From: Zeimonas sp964481165
GTDB lineage: Bacteria; Pseudomonadota; Gammaproteobacteria; Burkholderiales; Burkholderiaceae_E
Assembly: GCA_964481165.1 (NCBI GenBank)
Contig: CAYZYC010000057.1
Location: 1-16,691, forward strand
Length of the DNA stretch: 16,691 bases
Direction: 5' to 3'
The position numbers and the translations under genes are program-made. A model generated the notes under the pieces. That model made no database searches, was not told the DNA's origin, and worked only from the letters and a program-made list of their open reading frames with translations. Positions 6,660-14,868 of the stretch are shown here, piece by piece; position 1 is the stretch's first letter; every line of letters starts with the position of its first letter.

Positions 6660-7478
6660 TCACTTCGCCGCGCCGCGGGCGGCCCGGACGTAGATCGCCT
6701 TGCCGCGGCTGCCGGCCACCGCCTGCTCGTCGACCTCGAAGTGCTCGGGCATCGACTTGACGAGATCGCTGAACTTGCGCTGTCCGTAGAGGCGCGAATC
6801 GAAGTCGGGACGCAGTTTCGTGATGTTGCTGCCGACCGCGCCGAGTTGCGCCCAGCCGCTGTCGTCGGAAACCGCGTCGATCGCGTCGGAGATCAGCTCG
6901 ACGAGCCGACTGCGCTCGTCGCCTGCGCGTGCCTTGCGGCTCGCCGGCGAATCCTTCGCGGGTTCGATCGCCGGCGGCTTCTCGAGCGACGAACGCAGCA
7001 CCTCGGTGTAGATGAACTTGTCGCAGGCGGCGACGAAAGGCTCGGGCGTCTTGCGCTCGCCGAAGCCGTAGACGGTCAAGCCCTGTTCGCGCAGGCGCGA
7101 TGCGAGCCGCGTGAAGTCGCTGTCGCTCGACACGAGGCAGAAGCCGTCGAATCGTTCCGTATACAGCAGGTCCATCGCGTCGATGATCAGCGCGCTGTCG
7201 GTCGCGTTCTTGCCCTTCGTGTAGCCGAACTGCTGCACGGGATTGATCGAGTGTTCGAGCAGCACCTTCTTCCAGCTGCCCAGTTGCGGCTGTGTCCAGT
7301 CGCCGTAGATCCGCTTGACGCTGGCGACGCCGTATTTCGCGATTTCGGCGATCAGTCCGCCGATGATCGAGGCCGGCGCATTGTCGGCGTCGATCAGCAC
7401 GGCGAGGCGGTTCTGCGATTCCTCGCCGGTCGGGTTCGCGGACGACCGGAGCAGGGCGGGCTTGCCGGGGGCGGGCAT
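6660..7478 (-). CDS. NYN-domain (PIN-like) putative ribonuclease with C-terminal LOTUS/OST-HTH domain
   Basis: 272 residues. Residues about 24-160 form a NYN domain (LabA/DUF88-type PIN fold): acidic positions D30 and D32 in VLIDADN, D94 and D100 in NATDSALIIDAMDLLY, and D119 and D121 in SSDSDFTRL would form a metal site for RNA cleavage. After a charged linker (165-187), residues about 188-265 resemble an OST-HTH/LOTUS winged helix (LVELISDAIDAVSDDSGWAQ, then a KFSDLVKSMPEHFEV core), an RNA-binding module. The start at 7478 follows GAGG about 10 bases upstream; the longer open frame beyond it looks non-coding. It lies 103 bp after the MFS gene on the same strand and may be co-transcribed. 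RNA target and activity are unknown; the domain calls are from motifs only. Confidence 0.85.
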   Translation of the reverse strand: MPAPGKPALLRSSANPTGEESQNRLAVLIDADNAPASIIGGLIAEIAKYGVASVKRIYGDWTQPQLGSWKKVLLEHSINPVQQFGYTKGKNATDSALIIDAMDLLYTERFDGFCLVSSDSDFTRLASRLREQGLTVYGFGERKTPEPFVAACDKFIYTEVLRSSLEKPPAIEPAKDSPASRKARAGDERSRLVELISDAIDAVSDDSGWAQLGAVGSNITKLRPDFDSRLYGQRKFSDLVKSMPEHFEVDEQAVAGSRGKAIYVRAARGAAK

Positions 7479-7581
7479 GGTGTGGTTCCTCGGGGACGGA
7501 TCGGTAGCGGTACGGGCGAGTCGGAAGCGAAGGCGGTGTCGGTGCGAAGGGACGCGTTCGTGCGAAGCCGGAGAGCGGACG

Positions 7582-8736
7582 TCAGCGAAGTCGCAGCAGC
7601 GGTCGCATCGCAACGAGTCCGGCGATCGGTCCGAGCGCGAGCAACGGCAGCACCCAATGCAGCGGCCCATTCGCGGCAAGCGTCGCGAAGACGGGGATCA
7701 GGATCGCGGTGATGCCGAAGCCGATGCTGTTGACGAAGGTGAGCACGCTGCCGACCGATTCGCGCGGCGCGTTCTGCGCGGTGAGCGTGCTGAATTGCGG
7801 CGAATCGCCGACGACCGTCGTGCCCCAGACGAGAAGCCACGCGGCAAACAGCGGCGCCGGTGCGTCCATCATCAGCGGCGCCATCAGGCAGCAGGCGCCG
7901 CTCGTCGCCAGTTGCGCGACGGCGACGCGCGCGCTGCCGAAACGTTGCACCAGCAGCCCGCCGGCCACGCAACCCAGCGATCCGATCCCGATGACCGCGA
8001 ACGCGGCGATCGAAACGTCGACGCCGGCGATCCGCGTCGCGACGATCGCCGGCACCAGTGTCCAGAACACGTACAGCTCGAACATGTGCCCGAAATAGCC
8101 GAACGCCGGAGCGCGCAGTCGTGGATCGCGCCAGATCAGCGCCAACGCACGCGGGTTGATCCGCGCGCTGCGGCGCAGGTACGGTCCGTCCGGCACGGCC
8201 GCGAACAGCAGCAGCCCGCCGCCGGCCGCGATCGCCGATACCGCGACGATCACCGACTGCCACGTCCAGCCGGGGCCGAGCGCGCGCAACCCGTGCGGCA
8301 ATGCGGTGCCGACGACGAGCGCGCCGATCAGGAACCCGAGCGCTGCGCCCAGGCCGCGCTCGTACCATCCCGACGCGATCTTCATCCCGACCGGGTAGAT
8401 GCCCGCGAGGAAGAATCCGGTGAGGAAACGCAGTGCGAGCAGCACGTCCAGGCGCTCGGGCGCGACGACGGCCGCAGCGTTGCACAGCGATCCGGCGAGC
8501 GCGCTGGCCAGGAACACCTTGCGCGCCGAGAACCGGTCGGCAATCGTCAACAGCGCGAACGCCAGCGTCCCGAAGACGAAGCCGATCTGCACCGCCGAGG
8601 TCAGCGCACCGAGCGCCTCCTCGGGCAGGCGCCAGTCGCGGCGCAGCGAATCCATCACGCCGTTCACCGCGAACCACAGCGACGTGCCCGCCAGTTGCGC
8701 CAGCACGATCGCAGGCAGGATCCGGCGCGGTGTCAT
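7582..8736 (-). CDS. MFS transporter
   Basis: 384 hydrophobic residues with about 12 predicted membrane helices in two six-helix halves, the length of a short major facilitator. The first helix (about 6-27) starts almost at the N terminus; a variant of the MFS loop 2-3 motif is seen at ADRFSARK (67-73 region), and a Gly-rich helix GFFLAGIYPVGMKIASGWYE follows at about 107-126. The second half begins near residue 210 (FGYFGHMFELYVFWTLVPA). The substrate cannot be told from sequence; uptake of an organic acid or export of a small molecule are both possible. It starts 51 bp after the yajQ stop, with a GC-rich hairpin in the gap and only a weak ribosome binding site, so its expression may be limited relative to yajQ. 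Confidence 0.9.
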   Translation of the reverse strand: MTPRRILPAIVLAQLAGTSLWFAVNGVMDSLRRDWRLPEEALGALTSAVQIGFVFGTLAFALLTIADRFSARKVFLASALAGSLCNAAAVVAPERLDVLLALRFLTGFFLAGIYPVGMKIASGWYERGLGAALGFLIGALVVGTALPHGLRALGPGWTWQSVIVAVSAIAAGGGLLLFAAVPDGPYLRRSARINPRALALIWRDPRLRAPAFGYFGHMFELYVFWTLVPAIVATRIAGVDVSIAAFAVIGIGSLGCVAGGLLVQRFGSARVAVAQLATSGACCLMAPLMMDAPAPLFAAWLLVWGTTVVGDSPQFSTLTAQNAPRESVGSVLTFVNSIGFGITAILIPVFATLAANGPLHWVLPLLALGPIAGLVAMRPLLRLR

Positions 8737-8750
8737 GGTCCGCGACGCGA

Positions 8751-8783
8751 CGCCGCCGGGAGTCGAAAGCCGCTCCTGCGGCG
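8751..8783. other. Hairpin in the yajQ-MFS gap
   Basis: Imperfect inverted repeat: 8752-8762 pairs with 8773-8783, allowing one bulged C and one G-U pair, with a 10-base loop. It lies in the leader of the MFS gene, 15 bases or more before its start. There is no T-tract after it. It could be a partial terminator or an mRNA processing or stability element; function is not shown. Confidence 0.4.
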
Positions 8784-8787
8784 GGCA

Positions 8788-9273
8788 TCAGTCGCGGAAG
8801 TTCGTGAACGACAGCGGCACGTCGTCGATTTCCTTCTTCAGCAGCGCGATCGCCGACTGCAGATCGTCGCGCTTGCCGCCGCTGATGCGCACGGCATCGC
8901 CCTGGATGCTCGCCTGCAGCTTCAGCTTGCTGTCCTTGACCAGCCGGACGATCTTCTTCGCGTGCTCCGGGGACACGCCGTGCCGAACGGTGATCGGCTG
9001 CCTGACCTTGTCGCCGCCGATCTTCTGCACGGCGCCGTAGTCGAGGAAACGCACGTCGACATTGCGTTTCGCGAGTTTCCCGATGAGCACGTCGCGCACC
9101 TGGCCGAGCTTGAAGTCGTCGTCGGCGAAGGCGGTCAGTTCGCGCTCCTTGTGCTCGATGCGCGCATCGGAGCCCTTGAAATCGAACCGTGTCGAGATCT
9201 CCTTGTTCGCCTGTTCGAGCGCATTGCGCACTTCGACCGCGTCGGCCTCGGAAACCACATCGAACGAAGGCAT
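8788..9273 (-). CDS. yajQ: YajQ family nucleotide/cyclic-di-GMP-binding protein
   Basis: 161 residues, the exact family size. The N terminus MPSFDVVSEADAVEVRNALE, the stretch STRFDFKGSDARIE (27-40), DVLIGKLAKRNVDVRFLDYG (61-80) and the C-terminal ISGGKRDDLQSAIALLKKEI (125-144) are classic YajQ. The fold is two ferredoxin-like halves. Members in Xanthomonas and Pseudomonas bind cyclic di-GMP and act with a transcription factor; others bind nucleotides or RNA. Which applies here is unknown. GGAGGG lies 8 bases before the ATG, and a -10-like TAGAAT is about 33 bases upstream. It probably heads a unit with the MFS and NYN genes downstream. Confidence 0.95.
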   Translation of the reverse strand: MPSFDVVSEADAVEVRNALEQANKEISTRFDFKGSDARIEHKERELTAFADDDFKLGQVRDVLIGKLAKRNVDVRFLDYGAVQKIGGDKVRQPITVRHGVSPEHAKKIVRLVKDSKLKLQASIQGDAVRISGGKRDDLQSAIALLKKEIDDVPLSFTNFRD

Positions 9274-9305
9274 CGCAGCAACCCTCCAGTGTGTCGACTT
9301 CGCGC

Positions 9306-9311
9306 ATTCTA
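9306..9311 (-). promoter_or_regulatory. Putative -10 element for yajQ
   Basis: Minus-strand TAGAAT, 33 bases upstream of the yajQ ATG and inside the 111-bp gap after uup. No convincing -35 hexamer. The rest of the gap is GC-rich and shows no clear terminator for uup. Confidence 0.4.
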
Positions 9312-9384
9312 CGGCGCCGCCTGGGCTGCGCCGCAGCTTCCGGCGCAGGCGCGCTTCACGCCGGCCAGGCGCGCCGGCGCAGGA

Positions 9385-11346
9385 TCAACGGCGCGCCTCC
9401 AGTTCTTCCCATCGTTCGAGCGCCGCGAGCAGCTCTTCCTCGATCGCCGCGAATCGTTCCTGCATCGCGCGTGCACCGGCGGAATCGTCCTGCCAGACCG
9501 CCGGATCGGCGAGGCGTTCGCCGATCCGCTTCTGCTCGTCTTCGAGGTCGGCGATCCGCCCGGGCAGTGCTTCGAGTTCGCGCTGTTCGTTGAAAGTCGG
9601 CTTCGCACGCCGCGTCGCTGCACGCGTCGTCCGATCGCGCGCCGGGCCGGGTGCCGCGGCGCCGGGTCCGGCAGCGGGCGCTGCCGTCCGGGGCGCCGCA
9701 GCGCCGGACGCAGCGCCGGCCTGCGCGCGGACTGCGGCGCTCTCGCGGGCGCGCGCGGTCTCGTAGTCGGTGTACCCGCCCGCGTATTCGCGCCAGATCC
9801 CGTTGCCGAGGGCGGCGATCGTCTGCGTGACGACATTGTCGAGGAAGGCGCGGTCGTGGCTGACGACCAGCGCCGTGCCGGTGTACTCGGCGAGCAGTTC
9901 CTCGAGCAACTCGAGCGTCTCGATGTCCAGGTCGTTGGTCGGTTCGTCGAGCACGAGCAGGTTCGCCGGGCGCGCGAACAGCCGTGCCAGCAGCAGCCGG
10001 TTGCGCTCGCCGCCCGACAGCGACCCTACCGGAGAACGGGCGCGCTCGGGCGAGAAGAGAAAGCGCTCGAGGTAGCTCATCACGTGCGTTCGCCGCGAGC
10101 CGATCTCGATCCAGTCGGAGCCGGGGCTGATCGTGTCGACCAGCGTCGCGGCGTCGTCCAGACGCGCCCGCAACTGGTCGAAATAGGCGATCTGCAGTTG
10201 CGTGCCCAGGCGCACGACGCCTTCGTCCGGGGCGAGTTCGCCGAGCATGATCCGCAGCAGCGTCGTCTTTCCCGATCCGTTCGGGCCGATCAGCCCCACG
10301 CGGTCTCCGCGCTGCACGATCGCATCGAGGCTGCGCACGACGACGCGATCGCCCCACGACTTGCGTACGCCGATCAGTTCGATCACCGTGCGGCCCGAAC
10401 GTTCGCCGGCGTCGATCGACAGCGCGGCGCGCCCGAGCCGATCGCGCCTTTCGGCGCGTTCGCGGCGCAGCGCCTCCAGGCGGCGCACGCGACCCTCGTT
10501 TCGCGTTCGGCGCGCTTCGATCCCCTTGCGGATCCACGCTTCCTCCTGCGCGAGCAGCTTGTCGAACTTCGCGTCGGCGACCGATTCGGTCGCGAGTTCC
10601 GCCGCCTTGCGCGACTGGTACTGCGCGAACGTGCCGGGATACGAGCGCAGCCGGCCGCGGTCGAGCTCGACGATGCGCGTGGCGACGCGGTCGAGGAATC
10701 GCCGGTCGTGCGTGACGACGACGAGCGCGCCGCGCAGTCCGACGAGCAACTGCTCGAGCCACGCGATCGATTCGATGTCGAGGTGGTTGGTCGGTTCGTC
10801 GAGCAGCAGCAGGTCCGGTTCGGCGACCAGCGCGCGCGCGAGCGCCACGCGCTTGCGCATGCCGCCCGACAGTTCGCCGACGACGCGCGTGCCGTCGAGC
10901 GCCAGGCGCGTCAGCACGCTGTCGATCCGGTGCACCACCGTCCACGCGTCGTCGGCGTCGAGCTGCGCCTGCAACCGGGACAGGTGCTCGAGCTTGCCGG
11001 GATCGGCGTTCGGAGCGTGCGCGATCGACGCAGCGAGCGCCTCGTATTCGGCGATCGCGCGCGATTGCCCGGCGAGCGCCTGCGCAACCGCTTCGAAGAC
11101 GGTGTGCGCCGGATCGAGCACCGGCTCCTGGGGAACCAGCGCCACCGAAACGCCTGCCTGGCGCGTGATCTCGCCGTCGTCGAAGACGAGGTCGCCGGCG
11201 ATGCCGCGCAGCAGCGACGACTTGCCGGTGCCGTTGCGCCCGATCAGGGCGATGCGTTCGCCGGAGTCGATCGACAGTTCGGCATCGGCGAGCAGCGCGA
11301 CATGGCCGTATGCCAGGCCGACGCGCTGCAGCGATACCAGCGGCAC
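9385..11346 (-). CDS. uup: ABC-F ATPase, Uup type
   Basis: 653 residues with two ABC domains and no membrane segments. Domain 1 has Walker A GRNGTGKS (36-43), signature LSGGM (159-163) and Walker B ending LLLDEPTNHLD (about 180-190). The charged interdomain linker (about 243-320) contains WIRKGIEARRTRNEGRVRRL, typical of Uup. Domain 2 has Walker A GPNGSGKT (354-361), LSGGE (443-447) and LVLDEPTNDLD (464-474). A low-complexity Ala/Pro/Gly/Arg stretch (531-582) leads to a C-terminal coiled coil (585-653), the DNA-binding domain that marks Uup among ABC-F proteins. Uup is linked to transposon excision, replication-intermediate handling and ribosome function. The start codon is GTG (no alternative ATG near), 12 bp after the argG stop, so it is co-transcribed with argG; the ribosome binding site is weak. 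Confidence 0.92.
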   Translation of the reverse strand: MPLVSLQRVGLAYGHVALLADAELSIDSGERIALIGRNGTGKSSLLRGIAGDLVFDDGEITRQAGVSVALVPQEPVLDPAHTVFEAVAQALAGQSRAIAEYEALAASIAHAPNADPGKLEHLSRLQAQLDADDAWTVVHRIDSVLTRLALDGTRVVGELSGGMRKRVALARALVAEPDLLLLDEPTNHLDIESIAWLEQLLVGLRGALVVVTHDRRFLDRVATRIVELDRGRLRSYPGTFAQYQSRKAAELATESVADAKFDKLLAQEEAWIRKGIEARRTRNEGRVRRLEALRRERAERRDRLGRAALSIDAGERSGRTVIELIGVRKSWGDRVVVRSLDAIVQRGDRVGLIGPNGSGKTTLLRIMLGELAPDEGVVRLGTQLQIAYFDQLRARLDDAATLVDTISPGSDWIEIGSRRTHVMSYLERFLFSPERARSPVGSLSGGERNRLLLARLFARPANLLVLDEPTNDLDIETLELLEELLAEYTGTALVVSHDRAFLDNVVTQTIAALGNGIWREYAGGYTDYETARARESAAVRAQAGAASGAAAPRTAAPAAGPGAAAPGPARDRTTRAATRRAKPTFNEQRELEALPGRIADLEDEQKRIGERLADPAVWQDDSAGARAMQERFAAIEEELLAALERWEELEARR

Positions 11347-11358
11347 TGCAACCGCCGG

Positions 11359-12624
11359 TCAGCGGCCCGACTTGCGGGCGCGCGCCGGAGCTTTCGCGGG
11401 GCGGTTCCTTTCCGCTTCCTTGTTCGCGGCGATGCGCAGCCGCAGCGCGTTCAGGCGAATGAAGCCGGTCGCGTCGGTCTGGTCGTAGGCGCCTTCGTCG
11501 TCCTCGAAGGTCGAGATGCGCTCGTCGAACAGCGAGTCGGCGGACTTGCGCGAAACGACGATCACGTTGCCCTTGTACAGGCGCAGCGTGACCTTGCCGT
11601 TGACGTTCTCCTGCGTGTGGTCGATCAGCACCTGCAGCGCCTGCCTCTCGGGAGACCACCAGTAGCCGTTGTAGATCAGGCTCGCGTAGCGCGGCATCAG
11701 GTCGTCCTTCAGGTGCGCCACTTCGCGATCGAGCGTCAGCGACTCGATCGCGCGGTGCGCCTTCCACAGCACGGTCCCGCCGGGCGTCTCGTAGCAACCG
11801 CGCGACTTCATCCCGACGTAGCGGTTCTCGACGAGGTCGAGGCGTCCGATGCCGTGCTTGCCGGCGACGCGGTTGAGTTCGGCGAGCAGTTCGTGCGCCT
11901 TCAGGCGCTTGCCGTCGAGCGCGACGGGATCGCCACGGCGGAACTCGATCTCGATGTCCTCGGGTTTTCCGGGCGCTTTTTCCAGCGGCACGGTCAGGCG
12001 CCACATGCCCCTGGCCGGAGGCTCGCGCGCGGGGTCCTCGAGCACCCCGCCTTCGTACGAGATGTGCAGCAGGTTCGCGTCCATCGAATACGGCGCCTCG
12101 CCGCTGCGCTTCTTGAAGTCGACCGGAATCCCGTGCCGGTCGGCGTAGTCGAGCAGCTTCTCGCGCGACAGCAGGTCCCATTCGCGCCACGGCGCGATGA
12201 TCTTCACGCTCGGCATCAGCGCGTACGCGCCCAGCTCGAAACGAACCTGGTCGTTGCCCTTGCCGGTCGCGCCGTGCGAGATCGCGTCGGCGTTCTCGCG
12301 TCGGGCGATTTCCACCAGCCGCTTGGCGATCAGCGGCCGCGCGATCGACGTGCCGAGCAGGTATTCGCCCTCGTAGACGGTGTTCGCGCGGAACATCGGG
12401 AAGACGAAGTCGCGGACGAACTCCTCGCGCAGGTCCTCGATGTAGATCTTCTTCACGCCGAAACGACGGGCCTTCTCGCGCGCCGGCTCGAGTTCCTCGC
12501 CCTGGCCGATGTCGGCGGTGAACGTGATCACCTCGCACCCGTAGGTGTCCTGCAGCCACTTCAGGATGACCGAGGTATCGAGCCCGCCCGAGTAGGCAAG
12601 CACCACTTTCCTGACTTCGCTCAT
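11359..12624 (-). CDS. argG: Argininosuccinate synthase
   Basis: 421 residues. It uses ATP to join citrulline and aspartate into argininosuccinate, the penultimate arginine step; cytosolic homotetramer. The PP-loop AYSGGLDTS lies at 10-18. Other marks are TADIGQGEELEPAREKA (36-52), SHGATGKGNDQVRFEL (substrate-binding), MKSRGCYETPGGT and VLIDHTQENVNGKVTLRLY. The last 20 or so residues are a basic Lys/Arg/Ala-rich tail beyond the usual end, making it slightly longer than the common type of about 400-410. The start codon at 12624 has only a poor ribosome binding site but lies 36 bases after a perfect TATAAT. uup follows after 12 bp. The partner gene argF is 3.3 kb away. Confidence 0.97.
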   Translation of the reverse strand: MSEVRKVVLAYSGGLDTSVILKWLQDTYGCEVITFTADIGQGEELEPAREKARRFGVKKIYIEDLREEFVRDFVFPMFRANTVYEGEYLLGTSIARPLIAKRLVEIARRENADAISHGATGKGNDQVRFELGAYALMPSVKIIAPWREWDLLSREKLLDYADRHGIPVDFKKRSGEAPYSMDANLLHISYEGGVLEDPAREPPARGMWRLTVPLEKAPGKPEDIEIEFRRGDPVALDGKRLKAHELLAELNRVAGKHGIGRLDLVENRYVGMKSRGCYETPGGTVLWKAHRAIESLTLDREVAHLKDDLMPRYASLIYNGYWWSPERQALQVLIDHTQENVNGKVTLRLYKGNVIVVSRKSADSLFDERISTFEDDEGAYDQTDATGFIRLNALRLRIAANKEAERNRPAKAPARARKSGR

Positions 12625-12660
12625 GAGTCGCCGCCGTGCCGTGAGTGCGCAAAACCAGTG

Positions 12661-12689
12661 ATTATAGGTCGGCGCCGGTTCGCGTTCAG
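12661..12689 (-). promoter_or_regulatory. argG: Putative argG-uup promoter
   Basis: Minus-strand TATAAT at 12661-12666 is a perfect sigma70 -10 box. Seventeen bases upstream is CTGAAC (12684-12689), which matches TTGACA at only 3 of 6 positions and overlaps the stop codon of the histidine kinase gene. The spacing fits, and the -10 ends 36 bases before the argG ATG. No ArgR-like palindrome was recognised. Confidence 0.6.
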
Positions 12690-14161
12690 GCGGCCAGCGG
12701 CAGCTCGATGAAGAAAATCGACCCGTGTCCCGGTTCGCTGCGCAGGCCCGCCTGTCCGCCGTGCAGCTCGGCCACGCGCTTGACGATCGCCAGCCCGAGC
12801 CCGGAGCTGCCGCGCTGCTCGCGGTGCCGGCTGGCCTGGTAGAAGCGGTCGAAGATGCGTTCCTCGTCCTCGGGCGCCACGCCCGGGCCGTCGTCGGCGA
12901 CTTCCAGCCGGACGCCGCCGGCCTCGCGCAGCGCGCGAACGTGCACGTTGCCGCCGGGCGGCGTCACCCGGATCGCGTTGTCGAGCAGGTTCGACAGCGC
13001 GCGTTCGACGAGCGCTGCGTCGGCACGCGTGAGCGGCAGGCCGTCCGGGTAGTCCACGTCGAGCGTGACGCCGGCCTGCTGGGCGGTGGTCGAGAATCGC
13101 TGCACGACGTCGTCGGCGAGCTCGCCGAGCGCGATCGGCTCGGGCTGAGCGCGAAAGTCCGGATCGTCCAGGCTGGCCAGTTCGGCAAGCGTCTCGGTCA
13201 GCCGCCGCAGGTGCTGCGCATTCTGCAGCGCGCGCTCGAGCAGGTGTTGCTGCGTTCCCGCCGTCAGGGTGGCGTGCTTCAGGCGGATCGTCTCGATCTG
13301 CCCGATCAGCGCGGTGAGCGGAGTGCGCAGGTCGTGCGAGACGCTGGCGATCATCTCGCGGCGCTTGGCGTCCACGGTGCGCACGCGTTCGGTCTCTTCG
13401 CCCAGGCGATCGAAAGTCTCGCGAAACGTGCGCCCGAGCCGACCGATCTCGTCGTTGCGATCGCCGTCGGCGAAGAAGTCCTCGCGCAGCGCATCGGAGA
13501 ATCCCGAGTTCCGGATGCGCTCCGTGGCGCGGGTCAGCGCAGTCAGCGGACGCGTGAGCAGCGCGATCATCGCGATCGTCAGCAGCGCGCCGATCCCGAT
13601 CGTCAGCAGCGCGACCGCGGCCGCGGTGCGCACCGCATAGCTCTTGAGCAGTTGCGGCATCGCGGTTTCGGTCCCCGCCTGGCGCGCCACGACATAGAGC
13701 CAGCCGCGCATCCGCCCGTCGTGCATGACCGGCTGGGCCGCGGCGAGCACGGCGCTGCCTTCGAAATCCGGGTCGTCGGACACTGCCGGGGTGCCGGGCC
13801 CGGCCTGCATCGCATCGACGAGCGGGGCGAGGTCCACGCGAAAGCCTTCCCAGAACGGCTGGGGTTCGCCGGAAGTCGCGAGCACGCGTCCTTCGGTGTC
13901 GAGCAGGTACAGGCCCGTGTTCATCGAGTACAGCGTGTACTGCTGCAACGTCGCATCGAAGGCAGCGGGGTCGCGCTGGTAGTCGCGCCAGAGATCGGGG
14001 TGCGTCTCCAGGATGCGCTGCACGAAGATCATGCTCTTCGCGTAGTTCCAGTCGTTGTAGTACTGGCGCACCGACGCGTGCATGATGATCGCCAGCAGCG
14101 CGGCCATGACCAGGCCGAAGCCGACCACCAGCAGCAGCACGCGGGCGCGAAGCGATTTCAT
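12686..14161 (-). CDS. Membrane sensor histidine kinase
   Basis: 491 residues. Helix 1 at about 7-28, periplasmic sensor at about 29-177, helix 2 at about 178-202, then a HAMP linker (RPLTALTRATERIRNSGFS, about 204-222, continuing to about 255). The kinase core has phospho-acceptor H276 in SVSHDLRTPL, N-box NLLDNAI (391-397), G1 DDGPG (423-427), F-box ERIFDRFY (434-441) and G2 GLGLAIV (454-460), so it looks fully active. The sensor domain is aromatic-rich near the membrane and contains a PAS/Cache-like stretch (GLYLLDTEGRVLATSG, 83-98), but I cannot assign a ligand. The start ATG overlaps the response regulator stop by four bases (ATGA), so the pair is translationally coupled. 61 bp downstream is argG, which appears to have its own promoter. 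Confidence 0.93.
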   Translation of the reverse strand: MKSLRARVLLLVVGFGLVMAALLAIIMHASVRQYYNDWNYAKSMIFVQRILETHPDLWRDYQRDPAAFDATLQQYTLYSMNTGLYLLDTEGRVLATSGEPQPFWEGFRVDLAPLVDAMQAGPGTPAVSDDPDFEGSAVLAAAQPVMHDGRMRGWLYVVARQAGTETAMPQLLKSYAVRTAAAVALLTIGIGALLTIAMIALLTRPLTALTRATERIRNSGFSDALREDFFADGDRNDEIGRLGRTFRETFDRLGEETERVRTVDAKRREMIASVSHDLRTPLTALIGQIETIRLKHATLTAGTQQHLLERALQNAQHLRRLTETLAELASLDDPDFRAQPEPIALGELADDVVQRFSTTAQQAGVTLDVDYPDGLPLTRADAALVERALSNLLDNAIRVTPPGGNVHVRALREAGGVRLEVADDGPGVAPEDEERIFDRFYQASRHREQRGSSGLGLAIVKRVAELHGGQAGLRSEPGHGSIFFIELPLAA

Positions 14162-14868
14162 CCGCGGTCGGCGAAGCGGTAACCGACGCCGCGCACCGTC
14201 AGCACGTAGCGCGGATTCGCCGGGTCGGCCTCGATCTTGGCGCGCAGCCGGTTGATGTGCGTGTTCACCGTGTGCTCGTAGCCTTCGAACGCGGTTCCCC
14301 AGACGGCGTCGAGCAATTGCAGCCGCGTGAACGCGCGCCCCGGATGCCGGGCGAAGTGCGCGAGCAGGTCGAACTCCTTCGCGGTCAGCGCCAGCGGGGA
14401 GTCGCGCAGGCGGACCTCGCGGCTTGCACAGTCGATCCGCAGGTCGCCGAATTCGATGCGTTCGGTGTCGCCCGCCGCCGGCGCCTGCATCTCGACCCGG
14501 CGCAGCATGGCCTTGACGCGCGCCTGCAGCTCGGGGATCGAGAACGGCTTGGTCAGGTAGTCGTCCGCGCCGAGTTCCAGACCGAGCACGCGATCGAGTT
14601 CGGTCGAGCGCGCCGTCAGCATCAGCACCGGCGTGGTCACCGCGTTCATCCGCAGGCCGCGCACGATGTCGAGGCCGTCGCGGCCGGGCAGCATCACGTC
14701 GAGGACGATCAGGTCGTAGCGTCCGGAGCCCGCCGCTTCGAATCCCATGGTCCCGTCGTGCACGCAATCGACCTGCATGCCGGCGTCTCGCAGGTGCATC
14801 GCGATCAGTTCGGCGATGTCGTGCTGGTCCTCGATGACCAGGATGCGCTTTCTCATCGAATCCAGCAT
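14158..14868 (-). CDS. OmpR/PhoB-family response regulator
   Basis: 236 residues from the ATG at 14868. Receiver domain (about 7-120) with acidic pocket E13/D14, phospho-acceptor D57 in LIVLDVMLPG, T85 and K107 (LTKPF). Winged-helix DNA-binding domain (about 135-234) with the family end VLTVRGVGYRFADRG. It is the partner of the overlapping histidine kinase. The start is uncertain between 14868 (MLDSMRKR) and 14856 (MRKR); neither has a strong ribosome binding site, and the frame is open for 100 bases further upstream without homology. It is divergent from the ECF sigma gene. A 10-bp direct repeat with 11-bp period in the shared upstream region is the sort of site this family binds, so autoregulation is possible. 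Targets are unknown; metal, envelope stress or nutrient sensing are all open. Confidence 0.94.
   Translation of the reverse strand: MLDSMRKRILVIEDQHDIAELIAMHLRDAGMQVDCVHDGTMGFEAAGSGRYDLIVLDVMLPGRDGLDIVRGLRMNAVTTPVLMLTARSTELDRVLGLELGADDYLTKPFSIPELQARVKAMLRRVEMQAPAAGDTERIEFGDLRIDCASREVRLRDSPLALTAKEFDLLAHFARHPGRAFTRLQLLDAVWGTAFEGYEHTVNTHINRLRAKIEADPANPRYVLTVRGVGYRFADRG

Noticed and set aside
7479..7581. CTTCGC repeats in the NYN-MFS gap as regulatory iterons
   Set aside because: Only three short copies at unequal spacing (about 17-18 bp) with different flanks; compatible with chance in this GC-rich DNA.
9356..12652. A minus-strand 1098-codon frame overlapping uup and argG in another register
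   Set aside because: Extremely Arg-rich, no motifs, and it crosses the real argG stop and uup start; an out-of-frame shadow.
7315..12711. A plus-strand open frame of nearly 1800 codons running opposite to NYN, MFS, yajQ, uup and argG
   Set aside because: It is antisense to five well-recognised genes across several intergenic gaps, Arg/Ala/Gln/Asp-rich without domains, and is explained by few stop codons in GC-rich DNA.
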